Below, piece by piece: positions 7,971 through 17,016 of a DNA stretch of 17,016 bases. A model generated the notes under the pieces. It did no database searches. It was not told where the DNA came from and saw only the letters and a list, made by a program, of their open reading frames with translations. The DNA is from Saccoglossus kowalevskii (Eukaryota; Hemichordata; Enteropneusta; Harrimaniidae). Positions within the stretch are counted from its first letter, which is position 1; every line of letters begins with the position of its first letter. Position numbers and translations under genes: made by a program. The DNA is taken from contig NW_003135107.1 in assembly GCF_000003605.2 (NCBI RefSeq), positions 1-17,016 of the forward strand, written 5' to 3'.

Positions 7971-8660
7971 TAGTAGACTGGGGATATCAATGGTACCCAT
8001 GTCGTCAAGCTGCACATAGTAGACTGGGGATATCAATGGTGCCTAAGTCATCAAGCGCTACTTAGTAGACTGGGGATACCAATGGTGCCTAAGTCGTCAA
8101 GCTCCACATAGTAGACTGGGGATATCAATGGTACCTAGGTCGTCACACTCCACATAGTAGACTGAGGATATCAATGGTGCCTAAGTCGTCACGCTCTAGA
8201 TAGTAGACTGGGGATATCAATGGTGCCTAAGTCATCACGCTCTAGATAGTAGACTGGGGTTATCAATGGTGCCTAAGTCGTCACGCTCTAGATAGTAGAC
8301 GGGGATATCAATGGTACCTAAGTCGTCACGCTCTAGGTAGTAGACTGGGGATATCAATGGTACCCAAGTCGCCAAGCTGCACATAGTAGACTGGGGATAT
8401 CAATGGTGCCTAAGTCATCAAGCGCCACATAGTAGACTGGGGATACCAATGGTGCCTATGTCGTCAAGCTCCACATAGTAGACTGGGGATACCAATGGTG
8501 CCTAAGTCGTCACGCTCCACATAGTAGACTGCGGATATCAATGGTGCCTAAGTCGTCACGATCCACATAGTAGACTGGGGATATCAATGGTGCCTAAGTC
8601 GTCAAGCTCTAGATAGTAGACTGGGGATATCAATGGTGCCTAAGTCGTCACACTCCACAT

Positions 8661-9416
8661 AGTACACTGGGGATATCAATGGTGCCTATGTCGTCACGCT
8701 CTAGATAGTAGACTGGGGATATCAATGGTGCCTAAGTCGTCACACTCCACATAGTAGACTGGGTATATCAATGGTGCCTAAGTCGTCACGCTCTAGATAG
8801 TAGACTGGGGATATCAATGGTGCCTAAGTCGTCAAGCTCCACATAGTAGACTGGGGATACCAATGGTGCCTAAGTCGTCAAGCTCCACATAGTAGACTGG
8901 AAATATCAATGGTGCCTATGTCGTCAAGCTCAGCTCCACATAGTAGACTGGGGATATCAATGGTACCTAAGTCGTCAAGCTCAGCTCCACATAGTAGACT
9001 GGGGATATCAATGGTGCCTAAGTCGTCACACTCCACATAGTACACTGGGGATATCAATGGTGCCTAAGTCGTCACGCTCTAGATAGTAGACTGGGGATAT
9101 CAATGGTGCCTAAGTCGTCACACTCCACATAGTAGACTGGGTATATCAATGGTGCCTAAGTCGTCACGCTCTAGATAGTAGACTGGGGATATCAATGGTG
9201 CCTAAGTCGTCAAGCTCCACATAGTAGACTGGGGATACCAATGGTGCCTAAGTCGTCAAGCTCCACATAGTAGACTGGAAATATCAATGGTGACTATGTC
9301 GTCAAGCTCAGCTCCACATAGTAGACTGGGGATATCAATGGTGCCTAAGTCGTCACACTCCACATAGTAGACTGGGGATATCAATGGTGCCTAAATCATC
9401 AAGCTCTACATAGTAG
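8661..9416. repeat. 378-bp eight-monomer higher-order unit, first group
   Basis: The marker AGTACACTGG (a G to C change in TAGTAGACTGG) occurs at 8661 and again at 9039, 378 bp apart. That equals 6 x 46 + 2 x 51, the two 51-bp monomers being 8890-8940 and 8941-8991. The variant order in between is GATATC, GGGTATATC, GATATC, GGGATACC, GGAAATATC, then the GTACC 51-mer. The following unit from 9039 has GGTGACTATG at about 9290 and only one 51-mer. The marker recurs at 10121, 11091, 11469 and 13206. Confidence 0.87.
8890..8991. repeat. Pair of 51-bp monomers with duplicated AGCTC
   Basis: In both monomers the linker reads AAGCTCAGCTCCACA in place of AAGCTCCACA, a 5-bp tandem duplication. I count about 28 monomers of 51 bp with this or a related linker in the window, most of them between 8.9 and 13.5 kb. 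Examples lie near 9305, 9861, 9911, 10010, 10065, 10388, 11358, 11411, 11785, 12856, 12908, 13095, 13150 and 13470. Clustering indicates that one founder slippage event was then amplified. Confidence 0.88.
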
Positions 9417-11090
9417 ACTGGAGATATCAATGGTGCCTAAGTCGTCACGCTCTAGATAGTAGACTGGGGATATCAATGGTGCCTAAGTCGTCACGCTCTA
9501 GATAGTAGACTGGGAATATCAATGGTGCCTAAGTCGTCAAGCTCTACATAGTAGACTGGGGATATCAATGGTGCCTAAGTCGTCACGCTCTAGATAGTAG
9601 ACTGGGATATCAATGGTACCTAATTCGTCAAGCTCCACATAGTAGACTGGGGATATCAATGGTGCCTAAGTCGTCAAGCTCTACATAGTAGACTGGGGAT
9701 ATCAATGGTGCCTAAGTCGTCACGCTCTAGATAGTAGACTGGGGATGTCAATGGTGCCTAAATCGTCACGCTCTAGATAGTAGACTGCGGATATCAATGG
9801 TGCCTAATTCGTCAAGCTCCACATAGTAGACTGGGGATATCAATGGTGCCTAAGTCGTCAAGCTCAGCTCCACATAGTAGACTGGGGATATCAATGGTAC
9901 CTAAGTCGTCAAGCTCAGCTCCACATAGTAGACTGGGGATATCAATGGTGCCTAAGTCGTCACGCTCTAGATAGTAGACTGGAAATATCAATGGTGCCTA
10001 AGTCGTCAAGCTCAGCTCCACATAGTAGACTGGGGATATCAATGGTACCTAAGTCGTCAAGCTCAGCTCCACATAGTAGACTGGGGATATCAATGGTGCC
10101 TAAGTCGTCACACTCCACATAGTACACTGGGGATATCAATGGTGCCTATGTCGTCACGCTCTAGATAGTAGACTGGGGATATCAATGGTGCCTAAGTCGT
10201 CACACTCCACATAGTAGACTGGGTATATCAATGGTGCCTAAGTCGTCACGCTCTAGATAGTAGACTGGGGATATCAATGGTGCCTAAGTCGTCAAGCTCC
10301 ACATAGTAGACTGGGGATACCAATGGTGCCTAAGTCGTCAAGCTCCACATAGTAGACTGGAAATATCAATGGTGCCTATGTCGTCAAGCTCAGCTCCACA
10401 TAGTAGACTGGGGATATCAATGGTGCCTAAGTCGTCACACTCCACATAGTAGACTGGGGATATCAATGGTGCCTAAGTCATCAAGCTCTACATAGTAGAC
10501 TGGAGATATCAATGGTGCCTAAGTCGTCACGCTCTAGATAGTAGACTGGGGATATCAATGGTGCCTAAGTCGTCACGCTCTAGATAGTAGACTGGGATAT
10601 CAATGGTGCCTAATTCGTCAAGCTCCACATAGTAGACTGGGGATATCAATGGTGCCTAAGTCGTCAAGCTCTACATAGTAGACTGGGGATATCAATGGTG
10701 CCTAAGTCGTCACGCTCTAGATAGTAGACTGGGGATATCAATGGTGCCTAAATCGTCACGCTCTAGATAGTAGACTGCGGATATCAATGGTGCCTAATTC
10801 GTCAAGCTCCACATAGTAGACTGGGGATATCAATGGTGCCTAAGTCGTCAAGCTCTACATAGTAGACTGGGGATATCAATGGTGCCTAAGTCGTCACGCT
10901 CTAAATAGTAGACTGGGGATATCAATGGTGCCTAAGTCATCACGCTCTAGATAGTAGACTGGGGTTATCAAATGGTGCCTAAGTCGTCACGCTCTAGATA
11001 GTAGACGGGGATATCAATGGTACCTAAGTCGTCACGCTCTAGATAGTAGACTGGGGATATCAATGGTGCCTAAGTCGTCACACTCCACAT

Positions 11091-11860
11091 AGTACACTGG
11101 GGATATCAATGGTGCCTATGTCGTCACGCTCTAGATAGTAGACTGGGGATATCAATGGTGCCTAAGTCGTCACACTCCACATAGTAGACTGGGTATATCA
11201 ATGGTGCCTAAGTCGTCACGCTCTAGATAGTAGACTGGGGATATCAATGGTGCCTAAGTCGTCAAGCTCCACATAGTAGACTGGGGATACCAATGGTGCC
11301 TAAGTCGTCAAGCTCCACATAGTAGACTGGAAATATCAATGGTGCCTATGTCGTCAAGCTCAGCTCCACATAGTAGACTGGGGATATCAATGGTACCTAA
11401 GTCGTCAAGCTCAGCTCCACATAGTAGACTGGGGATATCAATGGTGCCTAAGTCGTCACACTCCACATAGTACACTGGGGATATCAATGGTGCCTAAGTC
11501 GTCACGCTCTAGATAGTAGACTGGGGATATCAATGGTGCCTAAGTCGTCACACTCCACATAGTAGACTGGGTATATCAATGGTGCCTAAGTCGTCACGCT
11601 CTAGATAGTAGACTGGGGATATCAATGGTGCCTAAGTCGTCAAGCTCCACATAGTAGACTGGGGATATCAATGGTGCCTAAGTCGTCAAGCTCCACATAG
11701 TAGACTGGGAATACCAATGGTGCCTAAGTCGTCAAGCTCCACATAGTAGACTGGAAATATCAATGGTGACTATGTCGTCAAGCTCAGCTCCACATAGTAG
11801 ACTGGGGATATCAATGGTGCCTAAGTCGTCACACTCCACATAGTAGACTGGGGATATCAA
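11091..11860. repeat. 378-bp higher-order unit, second group
   Basis: AGTACACTGG at 11091 and 11469 again shows the 378-bp period. The unit from 11469 matches those from 9039 and 13206, including the rare GGTGACTATG (about 9290, 11766 and 13457). It holds one extra 46-bp monomer near 11660-11720 (GGGAATACC type) that the other two lack, because the offsets change by exactly 46. This is a clean example of single-monomer gain inside a higher-order unit. Confidence 0.85.
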
Positions 11861-12190
11861 TGGTGCCTAAATCATCAAGCTCTACATAGTAGACTGGAGA
11901 TATCAATGGTGCCTAAGTCGTCACGCTCTAGATAGTAGACTGGGGATATCAATGGTGCCTAAGTCGTCACGCTCTAGATAGTAGACTTGGGATATCAATG
12001 GTACCCAAGTCGTCAAGCTGCACATAGTAGACTGGGGATATCAATGGTGCCTAAGTCATCAAGCGCCACATAGTAGACTGGGGATACCAATGGTGCCTAA
12101 GTCGTCAAGCTCCACATAGTAGACTGAGGATATCAATGGTACCTAGGTCGTCACACTCCACATAGTGGACTGAGGATATTAATGGTGCCT

Positions 12191-12600
12191 AAGACGTCAC
12201 GCTCTAGATAGTAGACTGGGGATATCAATGGTGCCTAAGTTGTCACGCTCAGCTCTACATAGTAGACTGCGGATATCAATGGTGTCTAAGTCGTCACGAT
12301 CCACCTAGTAGACTGGGGATATCAATGGTGCCTAAGTCGTCAAGCTCCACATAGTAGACTGAGGATATCAATGGTGCCTAAGACGTCACGCTCTAGATAG
12401 TAGACTGGGGATATCAATGGTGCCTAAGACGTCACGCTCTAGATAGTAGACTGGGGATATCAATGGTGCCTAAGTTGTCACGCTCAGCTCTACATAGTAG
12501 ACTGCGGATATCAATGGTGTCTAAGTCGTCACGATCCACCTAGTAGACTGGGGATATCAATGGTGCCTAAGTCGTCAAGCTCCACATAGTAGACTGGGGA
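12191..12600. repeat. Tandem 235-bp five-monomer duplication
   Basis: The series TAAGACGTCACG, TAAGTTGTC with the 51-bp linker, GCGGATATC, GGTGTCTAAG and GATCCACCTAG starting near 12191 restarts near 12426. The spacing of 235 bp equals 4 x 46 + 51. A single TAAGACG monomer also sits at 12380, one monomer ahead of the second series. A related series lies at about 3976-4130. Confidence 0.82.
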
Positions 12601-13619
12601 TATCAATGGTGCCTAAGTCGTCAAGCTCCACATAGTAGACTGAGGATATCAATGGTGCCTAAGTCGTCAAGCTCCACATAGTAGACTGAGGATATCAATG
12701 GTGCCTAAGTCGTCACGCTCTAGATAGTAGACTGGGGATATCAATGGTGCCTAAGTCGTCAAGCTCCACAGAGTAGACTGGGGATACCAATGGTGCCTAA
12801 GTTGTCAAGCTCCACATAGTAGACTGGAAATATCAATGGTGCCTAAGTCGTCAAGCTCAGCTCCACATAGTAGACTGGGGATATCAATGGTACCTAAGTC
12901 GTCAAGCTCAGCTCCACATAGTAGACTGGGGATATCAATGGTGCCTAAGTCGTCACGCTCTAGATAGTAGACTGGGGATATCAATGGTGCCTAAGTCGTC
13001 AAGCTCCACATAGTAGACTGGGGATACCAATGGTGGCTAAGTCGTCAAGCTCCACATAGTAGACTGGAAATATCAATGGTGCCTAAGTCGTCAAGCTCAG
13101 CTCCACATAGTAGACTGGGGATATCAATGGTACCTAAGTCGTCAAGCTCAGCTCCACATAGTAGACTGGGGATATCAATGGTGCCTAAGTCGTCACACTC
13201 CACATAGTACACTGGGGATATCAATGGTGCCTAAGTCGTCACGCTCTAGATAGTAGACTGGGGATATCAATGGTGCCTAAGTCGTCACACTCCACATAGT
13301 AGACTGGGTATATCAATGGTGCCTAAGTCGTCACGCTCTAGATAGTAGACTGGGGATATCAATGGTGCCTAAGTCGTCAAGCTCCACATAGTAGACTGGG
13401 GATACCAATGGTGCCTAAGTCGTCAAGCTCCACATAGTAGACTGGAAATATCAATGGTGACTATGTCGTCAAGCTCAGCTCCACATAGTAGACTGGGGAT
13501 ATCAATGGTGCCTAAGTCGTCACACTCCACATAGTAGACTGGGGATATCAATGGTGCCTAAATCATCAAGCTCTACATAGTAGACTGGAGATATCAATGG
13601 TGCCTAAGTCGTCACGCTC

Positions 13620-14360
13620 TAGATAGTAGACTGGGGATAATCAATGGTACGCAAGTCGTCAGGCTGCACATAGTAGACTGGGGATATCAATGGTGCCTAG
13701 GTCATCAAGCGCCACATAGTAGACTGAGGATACCAATGGTGCATATGTCGTCAAGCTCCACATAGTAGACTGGGGATACCAATGGTGCGTATGTCGTCAA
13801 GCTCCACATAGTAGACTGGGGATGTCAATGGTGCCTAAGTTGTCACGCTCAGCTTCACTTAGTAGAGTGCGGATATCAATGGTGCCTAAGTCGTCACGAT
13901 CCACATAGTAGACTGGGGATATCAATGGTGCCTAAGTCGTCAAGCTCTAGATAGTAGACTGGGGATATCAATGGTGCCTAAGTCGTCACACTCCACATAG
14001 TAGACTGGGTATATCAGTGGTGCCTAAGTCGTCACGCTCTAGATAGTAGCCTGGGGATATCAATGGTGCCTAAGTCGTCACACTCCACATAGTAGACTGC
14101 GGATATCAATGGTGCCTAAGTCGTCAAGCTCCACATAGTAGACTGGGTATATCAATGGTGCCTAAGTCGTCAAGCTCCACATAGTAGACTGGGGATGTCA
14201 ATGGTGCCTAAGTCGTCCCGCTCCACATAGTAGACTGGGGATGTCAATGGTGCCTAAGTCGTCCCGCTCCACATAGTAGACTGGGGATATCAATGGTGCC
14301 TAAGTCGTCACGCTCTAGATAGTAGACTGGGGATATCAATGGTGCCTAAGTCGTCACGCT
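13620..14360. repeat. Diverged copy of the 1083-1740 module
   Basis: The order of monomer types is the same as at 1083-1740: GCTGCACA linker, GCGCCACA linker, two GGGATACC, one GGGATGTC, CAGCTTCACTT, GATCCACA, GGGTATATCAG, AGTAGCCTGG and two CCCGCTCC linkers. The first 250 bp carry private changes not seen in other copies: GGATAATC near 13640, GGTACGCAAG near 13650, CAGGCTGC near 13661, GGTGCATATG near 13740, GGTGCGTATG near 13787 and AGTAGAGTG near 13864. Confidence 0.82.
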
Positions 14361-15260
14361 CCACATAGTAGACTGGGGATATCAATGGTGCCTAAGTCGT
14401 CACGCTCTAGATAGTAGCCTGGGGATATCAATGGTGCTTAAGTCGTCACACTCCACATAGTAGACTGCGGATTTCAATGGTGCCTCAGTCGTCAAGCTCC
14501 ACATAGTAGACTGGGTATATCAATGGTGCTTAAGTCGTCACGCTCTAGATAGTAGACGGGGATATCAATGGTACCTAATTCATCACGCTCTAGATAGTAG
14601 ACGGGGATATCAATGGTACCTAATTCATCACGCTCTAGATAGTAGACTGGGGATATCAATGGTACCCATGTCGTCAAGCTGCACATAGTAGACTGGGGAT
14701 ATCAATGGTGCCTAAGTCATCAAGCGCTACTTAGTAGACTGGGGATACCAATGGTGCCTAAGTCGTCAAGCTCCACATAGTAGACTGGGGATATCAATGG
14801 TACCTAGGTCGTCACACTCCACATAGTAGACTGAGGATATCAATGGTGCCTAAGTCGTCACGCTCTAGATAGTAGACTGGGGATATCAATGGTGCCTAAG
14901 TCATCACGCTCTAGATAGTAGACTGGGGTTATCAATGGTGCCTAAGTCGTCACGCTCTAGATAGTAGACGGGGATATCAATGGTACCTAAGTCGTCACGC
15001 TCTAGGTAGTAGACTGGGGATATCAATGGTACCCAAGTCGCCAAGCTGCACATAGTAGACTGGGGATATCAATGGTGCCTATGTCGTCAAGCTCCACATA
15101 GTAGACTGGGGATACCAATGGTGCCTAAGTCGTCACGCTCCACATAGTAGACTGCGGATATCAATGGTGCCTAAGTCGTCACGATCCACATAGTAGACTG
15201 GGGATATCAATGGTGCCTAAGTCGTCAAGCTCTAGATAGTAGACTGGGGATATCAATGGT
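14360..15260. repeat. Spacer-less copy of the post-spacer 3 module
   Basis: Sequence from about 14360 follows 7690 onward at offset 6669, including the 45-bp pair (14550-14639). The offset drops to 6623 and then 6577 because two single monomers present near 8400-8450 and 8640-8690 are missing here. The left boundary lies in ordinary monomers, and the 222-bp spacer that precedes the 7.69-kb copy is absent. The block was therefore copied without the spacer, or the spacer was lost or never reached this copy. Confidence 0.83.
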
Positions 15261-16160
15261 GCCTATGTCGTCACGCTCTAGATAGTAGACTGGGGATATC
15301 AATGGTGCCTAAGTCGTCACACTCCACATAGTAGACTGGGTATATCAATGGTGCCTAAGTCGTCACGCTCTAGATAGTAGACTGGGGATATCAATGGTGC
15401 CTAAGTCGTCAAGCTCCACATAGTAGACTGGGGATACCAATGGTGCCTAAGTCGTCAAGCTCCACATAGTAGACTGGAAATATCAATGGTGCCTATGTCG
15501 TCAAGCTCAGCTCCACATAGTAGACTGGGGATATCAATGGTGCCTAAGTCGTCACACTCCACATAGTAGACTGGGGATATCAATGGTGCCTAAGTCATCA
15601 AGCTCTACATAGTAGACTGGAGATATCAATGGTGCCTAAGTCGTCACGCTCTAGATAGTAGACTGGGGATATCAATGGTGCCTAAGTCGTCACGCTCTAG
15701 ATAGTAGACTGGGATATCAATGGTGCCTAATTCGTCAAGCTCCACATAGTAGACTGGGGATATCAATGGTGCCTAAGTCGTCAAGCTCTACATAGTAGAC
15801 TGGGGATATCAATGGTGCCTAAGTCGTCACGCTCTAGATAGTAGACTGGGGATATCAATGGTGCCTAAATCGTCACGCTCTAGATAGTAGACTGCGGATA
15901 TCAATGGTGCCTAATTCGTCAAGCTCCACATAGTAGACTGGGGATATCAATGGTGCCTAAGTCGTCAAGCTCTACATAGTAGACTGGGGATATCAATGGT
16001 GCCTAAGTCGTCACGCTCTAAATAGTAGACTGGGGATATCAATGGTGCCTAAGTCATCACGCTCTAGATAGTAGACTGGGGTTATCAAATGGTGCCTAAG
16101 TCGTCACGCTCTAGATAGTAGACGGGGATATCAATGGTACCTAAGTCGTCACGCTCTAGA
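15261..16160. repeat. 0.9-kb block shared with 10144-11041
   Basis: At offset 5117 the variant order is the same across the block: GGGTATATC, GGGATACC, GGAAATATC with a 51-mer, TAAGTCATC, GGAGATATC, a GGGATATC 45-mer with CTAATTCGTC, CTAAATCGTC, GCGGATATC, the TCTAAATAG linker and the 47-bp GGTTATCAAATGG. I see no difference by eye. The second half also matches about 600-1060 (offset 15099), with changes such as GTACC versus GTGCC. Confidence 0.85.
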
Positions 16161-16234
16161 TAGTAGACTGGGGATATCAATGGTACCCAAGTCGTCAAGC
16201 TGCACATAGTGGACTGGGGATATCAATGGTGCCT

Positions 16235-17016
16235 AGGTCATCAAGCGCCACATAGTAGACTGGGGATACCAATGATGCCTATGTCGTCAAGCTCCACATA
16301 GTAGACTGGGGATACCAATGGTGCCTATGTCGTCAAGCTCCACATAGTAGACTGGGGATGTCAATGGTGCCTAAGTTGTCACGCTCAGCTTCACTTAGTA
16401 GACTGCGGATATCAATGGTGCCTAAGTCGTCACGATCCACATAGTAGACTGGGGATATCAATGGTGCCTAAGTCGTCAAGCTCTAGATAGTAGACTGGGG
16501 ATATCAATGGTGCCTAAGTCGTCACACTCCACATAGTAGACTGGGTATATTAGTGGTGCCTAAGTCGTCACGCTCTAGATAGTAGCCTGGGGATATCAAT
16601 GGTGCCTAAGTCGTCACACTCCACATAGTAGACTGCGGATATCAATGGTGCCTAAGTCGTCAAGCTCCACATAGTAGACTGGGTATATCAATGGTGCCTA
16701 AGTCGTCAAGCTCCACATAGTAGACTGGGGATGTCAATGGTGCCTAAGTCGTCCCGCTCCACATAGTAGACTGGGTATATAAATGGTGCCTAAGTCGTCA
16801 CGCTCTAGATAGTAGCCTGGGGATATCAATGGTGCCTAAGTCGTCAAGCTCCACATAGTAGACTGGGGATGTCAATGGTGCCTAAGTCGTCCCGCTCCAC
16901 ATAGTAGACTGGGGATATCAATGGTGCCTAAGTCGTCACGCTCTAGATAGTAGCCTGGGGATATCAATGGTGCCTAAGTCGTCACGCTCCACATAGTAGA
17001 CTGGGGATATCAATGG
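16235..17016. repeat. 0.78-kb block shared with 5985-6766, runs off the window
   Basis: At offset 10250 the two stretches agree through rare variants such as GGGTATATTAGTGG (16544 and 6294) and GGGTATATAAATGG. The differences I see are AATGATGCC near 16272 and GGTGCC versus GGTGTC near 16787. The match continues to the last base of the window, so the duplicated block is longer than what is visible. Confidence 0.85.

Larger units (their letters stand above)
7649..17016. repeat. Satellite array IV: tandem monomers without spacer
   Basis: About 9.4 kb, roughly 200 monomers, uninterrupted to the right edge. It is a patchwork: 7649-8640 is the post-spacer module; 8640-13600 is rich in 51-bp monomers and AGTACACTGG markers; 11986 to about 12720 carries the block related to 3771-4140; 13620-14360 is related to 1083-1740; 14360-15260 is related to 7690-8700; 15261 to about 16160 is related to 10144-11041; 16235-17016 is related to 5985-6766. 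No part of it departs from the monomer pattern for more than a few bases. I see no gene, RNA gene or spacer in it. Confidence 0.97.

Noticed and set aside
7823-8017. 64-codon minus-strand reading frame as a gene
   Set aside because: It consists of satellite monomers, starts and stops inside ordinary repeat sequence, and exists only because two 45-bp monomers are adjacent. No promoter, ribosome-binding or domain evidence supports it.
14492-14686. Second identical 64-codon minus-strand reading frame
   Set aside because: It is a duplicate of 7823-8017 carried by the block copied at offset 6669. Being identical in two copies here reflects DNA duplication, not protein selection.
1-17016. Telomeric repeats, rRNA, tRNA, integron attC array or replication origin iterons
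   Set aside because: The monomer does not resemble TTAGGG-like repeats or any structural RNA. There are no gene cassettes between units, and iterons would not run for 17 kb without a Rep gene.
1-17016. Repetitive protein gene (in-frame minisatellite)
   Set aside because: The 46-bp period is not a multiple of three, and TAGTAG plus other stops occur in every unit, so no frame stays open for more than about 200 nt.

Overview
The whole window is satellite DNA, and I see no supportable gene. About 16.35 kb is a head-to-tail tandem array of one short monomer, 46 bp in its commonest form. A representative copy is 421-466. I estimate about 354 monomers from length alone. Each monomer has a conserved core of about 36 bp, starting TAGTAGACTGGGGATATCAA and ending GTCGTC. 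A variable linker of about 10 bp follows, drawn from a small set of recurring alternatives. All monomers I read lie in the same orientation. Length variants of 45, 47 and 51 bp recur.

The array is interrupted three times (2073-2294, 4591-4812, 7427-7648) by a 222-bp AT-rich, non-tandem sequence. By my count it is 35% GC, against about 48% for the monomer. The three copies are base-for-base identical by eye and enter and leave the array at the same monomer phase. The layout is array I (1-2072), spacer 1, array II (2295-4590), spacer 2, array III (4813-7426), spacer 3, array IV (7649-17016). The spacer starts are 2518 and 2836 bp apart. The last 9.4 kb has no spacer.

The arrays have higher-order structure. 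Linker types and point variants recur in fixed order as multi-monomer blocks. Examples are a perfect 228-bp tandem pair, a 367-bp pair, a 378-bp unit and a 235-bp pair. Longer blocks of 0.35-1.5 kb are copied at offsets of about 0.9, 2.5, 5.1, 6.6, 8.2, 10.25 and 15.1 kb. This is what repeated unequal exchange or amplification within a satellite leaves behind.

The window most likely comes from a eukaryotic heterochromatic block (pericentromeric, subtelomeric or interstitial). That is inference from length and homogeneity; nothing in the sequence identifies the species. The monomer carries stop codons, and 46 is not a multiple of 3, so long reading frames cannot persist. The only frames near 200 nt (7823-8017 and 14492-14686, minus strand) are by-products of two adjacent 45-bp monomers. 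Several clusters of one-base losses in short homopolymer runs (near 1-121, 857-905 and 5019-5032) look like residual assembly errors. The features most worth following up are the invariant 222-bp spacer and the mosaic higher-order organisation.
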